The notes under the pieces are model-generated. The model was not told the DNA's origin, did not search any database, and saw only the letters and a list, made by a program, of their open reading frames with translations. From NCBI GenBank assembly GCA_013399895.1, contig VXBA01001608.1, positions 1 through 64,000 on the forward strand: a stretch of DNA of 64,000 nucleotides, written 5' to 3'. This document shows, piece after piece, positions 36,665-49,443 of this stretch. The translations under genes were made by a program, and so were the position numbers. The DNA is from Serilophus lunatus (taxonomy: Eukaryota > Chordata > Aves > Passeriformes > Eurylaimidae). Every line of letters starts with the position of its first letter. Within the stretch, counting starts at the first letter, position 1.

Positions 36665-39600
36665 GTAAAATCCCCTCTGCTCCAGGCAGAAAGGACTCCA
36701 TTATTTGAGGCAGGAAGCTCTGTGGAAATGCTCATCCCTCCGCGAAACGAGCGCTGTCATTAGGATTTCACAGTGGGAAGTTCCTGAAGGGAACTGAGGG
36801 TCCCTCAGACAGCACAGGCCCCTCTCAAGCCTCACAGAGCAGCTTCTCACTCAAGTGCTTGTGTTCAGTAGGAAACCCAGCCAGGGCGAGTCTCTCTCAG
36901 GCTTTCAAGTTTAAAGGATATTGGAAGAGATGAGCGTAACTCCGGCTTGGCTGCGGCGCGGATTTGAGCTGCACTTCCACGGCAGCTTAAGTGGATCCTT
37001 TTCGTAGAGCCCAAAAAGCAGCAATTAACTTTCTGCTGACCCCTGACAGCTCTGCCCAGGGTCAGGGAAGCGCTGGAGCTGCCACGAGTGAGGGCAAGGG
37101 AGCAGAGCTTCCAGAAATTGGAGCAGCCCCACATGAAAGGAGAGGCAGAGCTCCAGAGGCTGGAAGGGATGATGAAAGTTTAGGATACTGTACCCACCCT
37201 GGAAGAGCTCCAGGATTCCCTCTCAGGCACTGTATATTCTCTATAATGAAGCTCTTCAAGGCAGGGATCACGTCTGTCTGTGAGGAGCAGGAAGCACTGG
37301 GAGAAAGTAAAGAGAGGATGAAATACTGGATTTAGAGACAGAAACGATCTGGGCCTGAGTGTGCTTCCAGCTGTGATAATTCAGACACTTCTATTCACAT
37401 GTTTAGAATGAAAAGGGAAAATTCCTTCTCCTGCCCTCTGTCAAACTGAGGTCCTGGAGCTGTTCAGGACAAGAAGGGTTTCACCGTGTCTGTCTCAGCC
37501 AGACACCACTTTGACTTTGATAAAAACTCACTCGTGCAATGTTAAAGATCTGCAGGGAAGACAAAAAACTCTGGAGCACAGCTAAGGGAAAGAAGGAGCT
37601 GAATACAGTTTTGTATACTACCAGAAATCCAATTTAGAGCCTAAAGCAGAGGAGGAAATGATAAAGGTAATATACTTGACAAAGTTTCACGGAGAGATAC
37701 ACTGGAGAAATCTATCCAGACCATTTATTCCTCTGTGAGCAACTGGATAGACTCATTACACATTCTGCCTTTGTTGCTCCATAGAAATGAAAATGCTAAT
37801 TGGTTTACTTGAAGTTTAATTGAAAATTAATAGAATTTCACTAGAGATTTGCAGAATAGGACTGGAGTTAAAATGACATTTGATTAAAGTCACACTAAAA
37901 ATGTACTCAAGGACATCCTGAAGACAGCGGCAATGGCATTCCTTTTCAAAGTGGGAATAAATATTTATCAGTAGCAGCAACCATTAAGAAAACCCACAAT
38001 TTTTAAAGGGAATGGGAACACTCAGTGATTCTTTTACCAACATTTTTTAATCCCTTGTTATGTCTTCAAGGACACTTCTTGAAATGGAGAAAAGAAACCA
38101 ATATAAAGAAGCACCAGAAGTTTGGGCAAATTATGTTAAAAATATCCTTGAAGCACCTTTATTTTATTCCTTTCTGAAATAAACATACATTCCAGACAGT
38201 TTTCTGTGGAGATTTGCTGGTTGAGTTGACAATTTTGGATACTCAGCTGCAAATTGAGTCCTGTGCTGTTGCTTTTCTCCAAAGAAAAGAGGTCAGGCTA
38301 CAACTCTTCTCTTCTCAAGATCCTAGAGGGGTCTCTTCCCACTAACTATACCACTATTCTCACGAAGATTTGGAAAACTAATAAATATTGAACACTCCCT
38401 TCAAGTACCAGTGCAATTGGCCAAACTTCAACAATGGCATTTTCACCACGGAAGTTTTACAGAAGAAGAAATTGTTGGCCAACTCTAGAGCAATCCCTGC
38501 TTGGATGTCATCAAATATTGGTATGAAACGAGTGCACAATACCTTTGTGGGAATTAACTGGATCAACTGAATATTCATTTGATTGACTGAATTGAAATTT
38601 CTTTTATCATTACTATGGTAACTGTTTGGATGGCATTTGATGTTTACTTGAAACATGTTACTATTTCAATACTACCACGAAAAGTGGGTCATCCAACTGC
38701 CATCTCCATGAATACATGTGCACACTTACAAATCCTCCAGGCCTGGCTTAATTGCTTTCCTTTCCAGTCAAAGCTAAATCAGCACTAGAAGGAAATATCT
38801 CTTGATCTGATCATCGTCCCAGGGACTGGCAGCAGCAGCTCCTCAAAAAATCACGATATTCCCTTAAATTATCAGCTAATAATATTTATATAGAACCCTT
38901 TGATCAGTTTTTCAAGGAGGTCAAAAGGAAAAGGCTAAAGATTTATTGGAGTTTTAAAAGCATGTTATAAATGTATCATTTCTGTTAATGCTAAAAACAG
39001 ATTTTACTGGATGTTCAGTGGGTTTTCTATTGAAGATCCAGACTGAGAAGCCACATTTTGCAAAGAACTGGCACCAAGACAAACTACAATTCAGTACCAA
39101 ACGCCAGTGTCACCCTCCAGGCCAATAATGACCAAGGCCTGGACTAGAATTTAACCCACAGCAAGAAAGTCTTCTCTTTATAACCCAAATTTTAATATTT
39201 GAGAATCATTAGCTTTTACTGTGTACAAGTTACCAACACTTACAACGACTTGTAATACTCATAAAATCTTAAAGAATTAATTTCCACTCATAAAAAGGCC
39301 AACACAAGGTTGTTGCAGTCCGAGTGTTTACAAGGAGTGTTAAGATAGCTGTGTCTAAAATCTGTGTTTCCAGTTTCCCACTCAACTACTGCTTGTGTAT
39401 AACCTTTATTGCTAATAAAAGGAACTCTAAAAAATTTATTTCTTCATTGCAGTGTACAGCAGACACACACATTGTCCAAGCTTTAACATTCCTTTCCTGC
39501 TGAGGCTCCTTTATCCCATTTCAGCTTCACAAAAAGTCGCTCAGATTCCCCACCAGAATAACAGCCTTGATAAAAATGGGTATCAGGTCTGTGCCATCTC

Positions 39601-40524
39601 TTTTTGCCACAACTAAATTAAACAAGGATGAAGTCAGTGAGCTTCATAACTCACAAGTCAAACAGAAGTAATTACATTATAGAAGTCTGTTTCTTTTTTT
39701 GAGTTCTTTCTCCAACAAGATGAGTTCAATACTCAATAGGGCCCAGCTTGTTTTGTAATTTTCACTCAGACTACAAATGGAATAGTTATGGTGCCTTCTC
39801 TCTCCAGAAAATCCTTTCCTGGACCTACATCCCAGAAAACAAATTTCAGCAATAAAATTCCTGCCTTGTGTCTAAACCACCAACTAATCTTTTGGCACAC
39901 AAATGCATCTGTTCTGTCATATTTTAAAGGAGCACAGAACAGATGCAAACCCTCCTGGAAAACTTCAAACTCCAGCTCACTGGAGTCTTAGAACAAGGGG
40001 GAACTTAAATAATACCCTATAAAGATATCAGAGATTTGTTCTGGTTTACAGAATTGGAACCCTCATCCACTGGAGAATTGGAAGATACCAGAATCTGAGA
40101 TTGTTCTATCGCTAAGAATTACAGCTAAAGAACCATCCTTATCAGGATTTGTTATTTCTCCCATCACTAACCCCCCCTTTTTCGTGGTATCTCTGCCCAG
40201 TAATTTGGCCTTCCAGAAATGGCTTCCCAGAGAAAAATGAATCAGAAAGGTGTGATAGCACTCAAACAATTCCCAAGAGTTCCCTAATGAAAAATGTCTG
40301 AGCATAAATCACTGAGAAACTCTGCAGCTATTTCTCTTCACACAAGAGGAAAGTTCAAAACCAGAGAGATCCCACTTCCACCGTGGCTCTGCCTGGACAA
40401 GGCACCACAACTGGAGGATGGAGACTGGAGTTTAACCTGGTCAACAAGTCCCTCATCGTGTGTTAAACGACAGTGACAACAACCCCAGCAAAATCTTGGT
40501 AAATTAAAAAAGTCATTGTTGACA
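36665..40524. other. Unique non-coding DNA
   Basis: 36.7-37.2 kb is somewhat richer in CpG than its surroundings but too sparse to be a CpG island. 37.6-37.95 kb is repeat-free and contains a 42-base segment open on the plus strand (see findings). 38.0-40.0 kb shows no recognisable family, gene or repeat, although an AATAAA-type signal with a T-rich flank occurs near 39410. Confidence 0.5.
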
Positions 40525-40727
40525 TTTAGGAAGAAATTCCTCCCTGTGAGGGTGGGGAGGGGCTGGGATGGAATTCCCAGAGGAGCTGTGGCTGCCCCAT
40601 CCCTGGAATTGTCCAAGGCCAGGCTGGAGCCACCTGGGATAGTGGGAGGTGTCCCTGCCCAGGGCAGGGGTGGGAATGGATGAGCTTTAATTTCCTTCTC
40701 ATCCCAAACCATCCCAGGATTCCCTAA
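40525..40727 (+). mobile_element. CR1 LINE 3' fragment
   Basis: Sense order is AGGAAGAAATTCCTCCCTG, GAGGGTGGGGAGGGGCTGGG, GTGGCTGCCCCATCCCTGG, CAAGGCCAGGCTGGAGCC, GTGTCCCTGCCCAGGGCAGG and a decayed 3' terminus. It overlaps a 193-codon minus-strand open frame (40338-40919), which is therefore an accident of antisense CR1 sequence. Confidence 0.93.
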
Positions 40728-41549
40728 GCAATGGAAAGAGCCAGCACAGCCTGAGCAGATGGGACAAAGCCCCCAGTTAAACTCCCCTAACATTGTTACT
40801 TCAGTGGGTAAAACATTTACAGTTTGTGTGAGGGATCTAAAACACTGAACTGTCATGGGACCCTCTAAATACTCAGAGATAAACAAGGAGGACAAAAGAA
40901 TTTCTGAAACATTCCTCATTAATTCCGTCTAATTTCCATTATTAGTTTTATTTAATTTTCACACTTCTTTTTCATGCCTATTTTTAGTCAGCACATGAAG
41001 GCAGAATCAGTTCTCTATCCCTCATCATAATTCACAATATTTGAGTCACCACCTTAACCTTCACCTTGCTGAACTCCAGAACCTCACTTCTCCAAACAGC
41101 TTTAAGTTTTTTTCCCCCCCCACTCCCGAAGTTATTTTGTTTTGTTCATGCTCCTTCCTTCCCTTCCCTCTTGTTTCAAAACAACTAATCCTTTCATTTC
41201 CAACCCATGTCATTATTAAAGCCTCTTATTTTGCTGTTGTGCTGCATCTGTTCCAGAGCCAGATTTCAACCTTCTACTCAAGTTTTACACCTCACAGTTG
41301 AAGCTGGTGGATATATTTTGGATAGAACAGAACTGATGCTGCTCCTCATTTAGAGAGTCTCACCTGCACCTTCATCTCTAACCAGAGAGCAGGGGACTCC
41401 AGAGCAACAAATCTCTCAACAATGAAAAAAACCTCAGAAACTTCGTATTTCTGGAAAGCCTTTCAGAAATATCCCATTTGTAGGCACTGCACAGGTTTGT
41501 GCCCATCACACACAGGCTCCCAAGCCAGGGGATGGTTGGCTCAGCAGGG

Positions 41550-41745
41550 TAAAGATATTTTATCATGGCAAGGGTGGTCAGGCCTTGGAAGGGGCTGCCC
41601 AGGGAGGTTTGGAGTCCCCAAACCTGGAGGTGTCCAAGGAAAGACTGGATGTGTCCCTCAGTGCTCTGGGCTGGTTGGGATGGTGGCGTTGGGTTGCACT
41701 CAGTCACCTTGGGGGTCTTTTCCAACCTCAACGATTCTGTGATGT
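41550..41745 (+). mobile_element. CR1 LINE 3' fragment
   Basis: It has GGGGCTGCCCAGGGAGGTTT, AACCTGGAGGTGTCCAAGG, CAGTGCTCTGGGCTGGTTGG and GTCTTTTCCAACCTCAACG, and ends with ATTCTGTGATG. It is about 900 bp downstream of the 40.5-kb copy in the same orientation but belongs to a different subfamily, so it is a separate insertion. Confidence 0.92.
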
Positions 41746-41813
41746 TTTATTGCTAATGGAAAACTCACCATCTTAAATCACAAGCTGGCTGTTCTCAGCT
41801 CTGCCACTGCTCA

Positions 41814-41837
41814 TATTATAAATATATATATATATAA
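41814..41837. repeat. (TA)n microsatellite
   Basis: Alternating T and A over about 20 bases. Confidence 0.8.
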
Positions 41838-42379
41838 ACCCCTCTGGCCTGTTTCTTTCACCTGCTTAGTTAAGAGGAGCCTCTCGCCTCCCCAGAGCCT
41901 GTGAAGATGCACACTCAGAGTTTTTGGGCCCACTCACTTTATACTTCTGGGAAGGAGCATAATCCAAATCATTAAATAGCAGTAAAATGGACAAGAGCAG
42001 TAATTACACGAGCTAATGGCTGCTCCAAGCTGGGCAGTCTGGCCACATTATTACAGCCATTCAGCTCAGAACATCTTAACAACAATATTTCCTTCTGAAT
42101 ACGCCTGTGCAAGGTCAAGCAAAAAAAATAGTAGCATGGTGAGAAGGAAATCTTTAAGATGAGCACTCAGGGAACCATCAGTAATACAGACAACATCAAG
42201 CACTCTGTGGAGAACACAGGGTCCCCAGCTGAGTATTCAAATATAAATTGGTCAAGCAGGAACATTTGAAACCAATTTACTTCTTTCCCAAGCTATTGTA
42301 ATGGAATGATTATGCAAGAGGATGGAAAGGAGAGAATTAAATGCACTGGAGGAAGCGTGGGAGGACAGCAGCTCACTCA

Positions 42380-42640
42380 GTGATAAGATGCACTCTGTGC
42401 TTTTAATAAATAGCAACAAATTGCACGTAAGCAGTTAAAGTCGAGCGGCGAGGCGAGTACTCCCCTGAACTGGGTCCAAAAAACCTATTCTCATCTGCTT
42501 GGCTTCAAAGAAATAAGACTTGGAGGCAGCACGCAGGTGCCAGGCTATTTCTTGTTATCTGACATATCTCAGAAAGGGAGCTTGTCATCAGCTCCTCAAA
42601 TTGAGTCATCAGCGCTGAAATGACTGCCTTAAAATACTCC
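42380..42640. promoter_or_regulatory. Possible conserved non-coding element
   Basis: Repeat-free sequence whose texture resembles developmental enhancers. It pairs AT-rich text (TTTTAATAAATAGCAACAAA) with an unexpected CpG cluster (AAAGTCGAGCGGCGAGGCGA) that would normally have decayed in such surroundings, followed by a TCATCAGCGCTGAAATGA block. This is a judgement on appearance; conservation cannot be tested here. Confidence 0.2.
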
Positions 42641-43252
42641 TTTTTCTCCTCAGAACTGTGTTTGTGATTCTGGGCTCGGGTTTAATGCATGGCACAAGAG
42701 AATTTCTTTTTTTTTCCAGCCACTGCAGCAGCGAAGCACAAAGTTCTCAGGAGAGACAGAGAGACCAAGGCTCCTCGTGAAGCTGAATTCAGTCTTGTTT
42801 TAGGTCTTGTTTTTATTATTATCCATAACCTTTTCACACAATCTGGCATGAAACAATTCTGACAAGTTTATTAAAGCCTTTTGTTATTACACTTGACATT
42901 TATGAAGGGTAGATGATAAATAAGCAGAGGAATGACATGTTTGCAAGAAATGCAGACTCTGGTGAGAAAGCCTTTTCCCCAGCCTCCTTTTTAAATGAAA
43001 TCTACCCTCTGCAGTCATTCATGTCTCTCTAAAATGAAAAAAAGTAGTTTTTCTGTACTTGAGCAGCCAGTTTGATCTTGCTTTTGAATTCCAAACATCA
43101 TGACCTCTGTTTCCAAGCCACAGAGGTCTTATGCACGTGAAGATTATAATTTTATTTAAGCACCAAGACAAAGGGCAGTGAGTTTTGGCACAGTAAAATC
43201 ACTCTGAAATTAAATACATTTTGACACCAACTGTGCTGGTTTGAGAGCTCTT

Positions 43253-43279
43253 CACTATCCACTATCCACTATATCCACT
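43253..43279. repeat. (CACTATC)n short tandem repeat
   Basis: About three to four imperfect copies of a seven-base unit. Confidence 0.75.
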
Positions 43280-45236
43280 GCCAGGGAGCAACACAGAAAA
43301 CAGCATTATCTCAGCAACACACAGTCTGAAAGCACACAATTAATTAAAATGCTGTGTTACCCCACAGGAACAAACTAGAAAATTATATGTAACAAATCTA
43401 CTTACAGGACTCCAAGCCCCAAAATTTTTGAGACAGAAATAATGAGCAAGAATTAGAGTAAGAGCAGATATTTTTGGGACACACCACATGTAGTTATTAA
43501 AGTGCTTTGCTTAATTAGAAATTACGAGGTCAGCGTTAAAATCACATCAGATGGAAACACAGTGAGTTCCATGGACTTAAACCTGTGTGAAATGAAGCTT
43601 CATCCAACTGCAAACACAAGTTTATTCCCCACAGAGTCAAAGGTAAATAGGAGACAAGGCAGAGTTTGGTTATCCCAGTCCAAAGGCACAAGGTGACTGT
43701 GAAGATAAAAGACCCCTGAGCTCAGAAGTGTTCCCAAATCTCCATATTTAGCCAGTCCTAACAGAAGGAAGTTTTTATTTCATATTAAATTATAAAGTTG
43801 GATTCTTCTGCCTGTGCTTCAAAGCAAGGAGCCTCAGGATTTCCCACATGCTGCCAAGCAGCTGCTCTGGTAGTTCCTGCCTTGGTTGTATTTTGCCACT
43901 GCTGTTTGGTGCCTCCTGGGTCTCAGTTCTCAGGTAGTTCTACAATTCAATATTTTGGTGCTCTGAGAGGCCAAGGGGAAAAAAAAAGAGGGGTCTAGGC
44001 TGGCAATTGAAGCACCAGAGTGAGCCCCATCCTGTGGGTTGTGGGAGAAACTTGGAGGTGCTTTTTATTAAAAAATACAAGACATGTTAAGGGGTTTTGT
44101 ATTTAAAGTTATACTGAAGTTCTGTCACAAAGCAAAGGCATTCAAATAGGTTTTCTCTGAGACCACTGAAAACCCACGTGCATGAAAATATGACTGTTAC
44201 TGGGAGTCTTTAACCTTGGGCAGGAGTCTGAACAACACAAAACCACAGAGCTCAGGTGCACAAAATCTTCCCCAGACCTTGGACATTGCAGATGCAAACA
44301 GAGTCAGCCAGCAAAGGTTATTTCCTTTCACATCACACTTAAAAATGACAATAATCAAGATTATTTCAAAAACGTGTTAAAGAGCATCAGTATTTATTTT
44401 TTTATAATTTAACTATTTGGTCACTAATCATTTTAAGAACTAACTCTGTGATATCTGCATCCTCTAAGGCTTCTTGAGCATAAAAATCTCACCATAATCC
44501 ATAAGCCTGCAAGGACAGCAATGAGCCTTTGATCTCTGCAGTATTCAAATGCTAAACACAAATAAAGTGAGATTAGAATTACTATTGCCTTGACAGTGTT
44601 AGAAATTATTTTGGTTGCTACAAATTAAACAGGAAAAAAATATATTTGGTGTGTAACTTGTGGGTCATTTTGGCTTTCCCTACCAGGAATGTTCCAGGGA
44701 GTGAGTTCTAAATAAGCCCACATATAACAGTGCTGCTTTTAAATCGTCCTACGTTGGGTCATAAAAGTTTATTCAGAAGACAAATTCCCCATCATTTGCA
44801 ATCACGCAGCACATCCCGAGGTCACAGCAGCCTCTGCCAGAGACATTCAGCTGCATTTCATATGCAGATGCCAATAACAGACTGAAATCATATTAAATAC
44901 TGAGTGACTCTCATAAAAGCACATCCAGCAGATAAAGAAAACCTTTACAAGCAGCGTGATGGACCAAATCTGGGAGAGGAAACAGTCCATTTATCCTGCA
45001 CATCCACGCTGGGACACGTGTTTGCAGGTCCCTTCCAAGTGATGCCCTTTGACTGCTTTTATTTAAAAAAAAGTAGTGAGTGTATGAGAGAAATCAAAGC
45101 TGCAGGTGCTTAATTTCTGCTTCCTTTGATGATCAAAGCCCTTCACATGGTTCACAGTAATTCTGATCTAACAAGCCACGTTCTTGTCTACAGCCCAATC
45201 TTAACCACTCATCTCAGAGTGGAAATGGGGCAGAAA

Positions 45237-45302
45237 ATCACAATCCCACAATGGTTTGGGTGTGAAGGGACCTTTGAGCTCCTCTCCTTCCACCCAACAC
45301 AA
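45237..45302 (-). mobile_element. CR1 LINE 3'-end remnant, antisense
   Basis: AATCCCACAATGGTTTGGGT, GAAGGGACCTTTGAGCTCC and CTCCTTCCACCC on the plus strand reproduce the last 60 or so bases of an avian CR1 in reverse. The rest of the element is missing. Confidence 0.75.
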
Positions 45303-48300
45303 GTTACAGAATTCTGAATCAAAAAAAGAGGCACCAAAAGGCTCGTTTTTAAAAAGTTTTATTTCTTGTAAGTTTTAATTATGGTGTCTAAGACACTCAC
45401 ATTAATCCTCCAAAGAGGCAAATTTCTCCTCTGCTCCCAAAGCAGCAGATTTCTACTGGGAAGTGTTTGGCTCCAACCAGAAAGATTCAACCTTTGCAGG
45501 GCAATGACAAGGAAGCTCAGGGGGAGAACAAGCTGATGGATATCACTGAATAATACACATGTTTTTCCCCTTTTTTCCAAGCCTCCTCTCCCTCTCCCAT
45601 CAGCCTCACTCATCCAGAATTTCCTGTGATGTTCTGAGGTCGCTGAATCCCTTCTGTGGTTTCCTTCTGGAGCAGCTGAATGGGAAATCCTTTGGTACTT
45701 TAGTGCAGAGTCTCTGCTGCTTTTCAGGTTGTTTGAAAATATTCCTTTGGTTTGAGTATTGAATTGTTGGAGCCTGGAGTAAAGTGCTCTCAGCAGGCTC
45801 AGGGCCACCTTTCCTAGTCCTGCCATTCCCTGCTGAGTTTCACAGCCAGGGGTGAGGTTGAGGACAAATAAATCCACTCACAGGCATCAATTTCTAAGAT
45901 GAGAGTCCTAAAGGCTCTTAAAATCAATTAAAACTAATCATTGAAGAACAGGTAGAGCTGCTGGTGTTGCAAACTTTGGACTTTTCCAAACTTAAGTACC
46001 TGAAAAATCCATCCTGCCGCTTTTCTTAGGAGTGGCATCGTGGCACAGGGTTGGGAAAGATGACAAATGAAGTGCTAATTAGAAAATAAAATACTAAAAA
46101 CATGCTTTAAAATGGAAAGTGATGTCAAGCCAGGCAGGTTCAGCCTTTGAAAAGAAATGTAATGCAAAGTAAATTAATGGGCATAATGAGGTGAATGGGT
46201 CCAATTGTCAGGTACAATTGCGTGGGCCCAAATTAGCTCGCAGGTGATTTTAACTTAAAGAAATGCAGAACTGTTAACCTTAAATGATGCAAAAATTATT
46301 TTCAATTAGTTCATGCAACAGTAACAATCAGCAATGGCTTTTGACAAACCTGGTAAACATTTCTCATACGTAAAAATTCTTTATTCTGAGAGAATGTTGG
46401 AAATGAAGTGGGAGCTGACACAGGCCAGGAGGAGTCCATGAGCTTTCCTGTAGCATCTCCAACAACCACCAAAGTTTGCCAAGTCAAGTTGATAATCCCT
46501 TTCTGGAAGGATTCCCCACACACGAGGTCAGATGGATACAAACCCCACGAGGGGAACAAAGAGCTGCAGCACTGAAGCTTGAAACCTGCTGGACTGGAAA
46601 CACATTTAAAAGAAAAAACATGTGTTTGAAGTCTTTCCATAAGCAATGCTCAGGGGCAGAGGGGATGTGCACAACTCACAGCCCTTCCTTGGGACCACAG
46701 GCACCTCCCAGCAAAGCTGAAGACACACAACCACTGATCCTTTGCCTTAGACCTCAGATATGATCCAGTTCATTGATGAGCCCACAGGCCAATTTCTGCT
46801 CTTCCCACGTCCATGGGAACAGCTCCACACAAGGAATGCACAGGTTAAAACCTGGAGCCTGACAATGTCCAACTGCTTTGGCTTCCACCAAAGAGCCCCA
46901 ACCTCTCCACTGCCTGTGACTGTTGAGTCCAAGCCACTGCTCCCCATGTTTGCAAGAATCCCCCCTGGAGCTTGTAGTTACAGGTTCAGGCAGTTTCATG
47001 GCAGAGGATTTCTGGGGACTGTTTTCTCCTAAAAGTCCCTGCTCCTTTTGCTAAAACATCTGTAATTCATATATTTATATGAATAAAAAAATATCAGCTG
47101 CATTTTCCATTCTGTCTTACAAAACCTTCTTGCCAGGAGACTCAAATATTCTTTATCTGTGTCTTATGCAAGTCATACTCCCAGCTAAAGACAGCCTATC
47201 AAACATCCATGGCCCGAGGCTCTCCATGAACTCTGTGTCCTACCCTTGGGCTGGGGAATGTCACACAGCTCACCTCTCAAACAGCACAGTGAAAAATCAA
47301 ACCCAGCTCCGAGTGATCCTTCACAGCTGATCCTCAGCACACACTCCTTGATTCTCTCCATGGGCCCAAGAGGCTCTGCCCAATGTATTTTTGACAGGCA
47401 ATTTAAAACCAGAGTTCCTCCTGCTTGCACACGTCCAGTTGTGTCAGAAAAATGACCCTTCCTCATCTCCCCATGTCTTTCATCTTCATCTGCATCCCAT
47501 TTAATTTTTTTTTTTTGCCTGTTGGCTGCTTGAAATGGAAGAGAGGTACCCAAAAATAGCAAAGGTTATTTGTACTTCAGCTGCACAAACCATTCAGTAT
47601 TTCTTCTGCTGAACTGCTCTGTCCCATCCTATTTCTCTTCTTGCCCAGGAGATGAGGGTATTTCATTATCAGGTGAAATAATCCCCCTTTGCAGAATTAA
47701 TCAAGTTCTTTGCCATCTCCAGAAGAAAGGGGATCTATTAAACATGTATTATTAACAATAACAAATGCTTCAAACCTCTGGGTACTGCTCAGCATCCCCA
47801 GTAAGAGCATTATCATAAAAAACACATTCTTAAATTCTAAAGAAATAAAGCTTGGAAGGGGTTTGGTGGCAATGGCAGGGATATCTATCAGGGAAACCCA
47901 TTATGATGAAGAGAAGCACTTATAGCACAGAAGGGCTTTGACAAAAAGCAGTCAAAACGTTTTCATCAAGAATAATGTATGTGCACTGCAAATCCCAGCT
48001 CACAAACACACCAACAGACACAAAAGCCTTTTCCATTTTATTTGCATCTTGTTCAAGTGGTTACCAGAGTGTTGAGTTTATTTTTCCCCTTTATTCCCTT
48101 TAAACAGTATTTCACACAGACAACTCGGGGCCTTTCATTCCAGAGTCACAGGAATAAAGGGATCTTTGTCCCTCTTCAATCAGCTGAGGCTCAGAATGAC
48201 CCATTGACTCCACTCTAATTCTCTGCCTGTGGAGAAGCCTTTCTGCTGCTCCTTCTGGATGGGTCTGCCCTGGAATGGCCTCCCAAAGAAAGGGAAAAGG

Positions 48301-48309
48301 AGGAAAAGG
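45303..48309. other. Unique non-coding DNA
   Basis: No transposon, RNA gene or convincing exon is seen apart from the stretch at 46170-46310. Several open frames of 80-170 codons occur but show no domain, no signal of conservation and no splice context. Confidence 0.5.
46170..46310. promoter_or_regulatory. Possible conserved non-coding element
   Basis: Repeat-free and dense in homeodomain-like cores (ATTAA, AATTAG, TAAT) plus a CAGGTG E-box at 46241. CAATTGT at 46202 and ACAATTG ending at 46220 form a perfect 7-bp inverted repeat with a five-base spacer. These motifs are short and each is expected by chance; only their clustering is suggestive. Confidence 0.18.
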
Positions 48310-48842
48310 GATTCTGCCCCTCTGACCTCTCAGGTGAGACCTCACCTGCAGAGCTGCTCCAGCCCTGGGGAACAGCCCAGGAGGGACATGGAGCTGCCGG
48401 AGAGAGCCCAGAGGAGGCCCCAGGGAGAGCAGAGGGATGGAGCAGCTCTGCTGGGAGGAAAGGCTGGGAGAACTGGGATTGTCCAGCCTGGAGGAGGGAA
48501 CATCTGGGGTGACCTAATTGTGGTCTTCCAGGGCCTGTAGCAGCAACAAGAAAGATGGAGAGAGACTGTTTACAAGGACCTGGAGGGACAGGACACAGGG
48601 AATGGCTTCCCACTGCCAGAGGGGAGGTTTAGATGGGATATTGGACAGGAATTCCTGGCTGGGAGGGTGGGGAGGCCCAGGGAAGCTGTGGCTGCCCCAT
48701 CCCTGGAAATGTCCAAGGCCAGGTTGGAGCCACCTGGGACAGTGAGACGTGTCCCTGCCCAGGGCAGGGTGGGACTGCATGACTGGAAGGTTTAAGATCC
48801 TTTTCAACCCAAACCATTCCATGATTCTATGATGATTCTACA
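48310..48842 (+). mobile_element. CR1 LINE, longest copy in the window
   Basis: About 530 bp in sense. It starts in ORF2 with GGTGAGACCTCACCTGCAGA, continues GGACATGGAGCTGCCGGAG, AACTGGGATTGTCCAGCCTG, GACCTAATTGTGGTCTTCC, GGGAGGTTTAGATGGGATAT, GCCCCATCCCTGGAAATGTC and CTTTTCAACCCAAACC, and ends in ATTCCATGATTCTATGATGA. This corresponds to the end of the reverse-transcriptase ORF plus the 3' UTR. The 3' terminal ATTCYATG units are the best preserved in the window. The reading frame is broken; no functional protein remains. The TGGGATATTGG wording fits CR1 copies known from songbirds. Confidence 0.95.
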
Positions 48843-49443
48843 ATAAAAATGGGATGGGGTGCTGTGATGGTGGGACTCCTTTTCTCCTCTCCCTGTTTGT
48901 CTGGAATAACCTGGGAGGCAGGAAACAAACCATCTTCAGAGTCAGCTCCTTATCAACCCACAGGGTTTGGGGTTATCAACCCACATTTATGGGGTCTCCT
49001 TGCACTGGGCAAGTAACATCCCAAAGAGCTGGGGAACCACGGCTCCTCTCCTTCACATCTGATTTATCTTTTCAGAGGGCCAGCAAAGCAGAAGATCTGC
49101 ATTCAAACCCCAAGGAGTTCTCCAGGTGCTCAGATATTTGGGTTAGAGATGAGCAGGGACCACTCAGGCTCTAACTTTATAGAAGCATAAGTGTGTATTT
49201 AATATTTTTAAATAATTTCTCTTCCCTGTAAATCCATCACAGCAACACCTTCTGCCTCAAGGTGCTGATTTGAGGAATATTTTCAGTATCTTCTCCCATG
49301 TCTGGTGAGGATTTATCACCTGTGGCTTGTCTTGGTAACCCAAAGTCACAGAGAGCAGTAAAACAGAACCCACAGAGGAGAAATTGCTTCTCTCCACCAG
49401 TTACTGAACCTGCTGGGTCCCTTCAAAGAATTGAGTCTTTTAC

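Larger units (their letters stand above)
41746..45236. other. Unique DNA with a candidate conserved stretch
   Basis: A TA-repeat and a CACTATC repeat are listed separately, as is the element-like stretch at 42380-42640. A strong plus-strand acceptor (T-rich tract then CAG near 42720) lacks a matching donor. Nothing else is recognised. Confidence 0.5.

Noticed and set aside
36720..37180. CpG island or promoter
   Set aside because: CpG is only locally raised; the density over 200 bases is too low and no first exon is visible.
38000..40020. Region as a decayed retroviral or UTR sequence
   Set aside because: An AATAAA with T-rich flank near 39410 occurs, but no terminal repeats, coding remnants or splice context support it.
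40338..40919. 193-codon minus-strand open frame
   Set aside because: Its centre is antisense CR1 sequence (40525-40727); no domain is present.
43228..43250. TGTGCTGGTTTGAGAG as the start of an endogenous retroviral LTR
   Set aside because: No further LTR features (polyadenylation block, CA end, primer-binding site) follow.
45190..45225. TTAACCACTCATCTCAG as an antisense A box of a second tRNA-derived SINE
   Set aside because: The match is limited to nine bases and no B box is found at the right distance.
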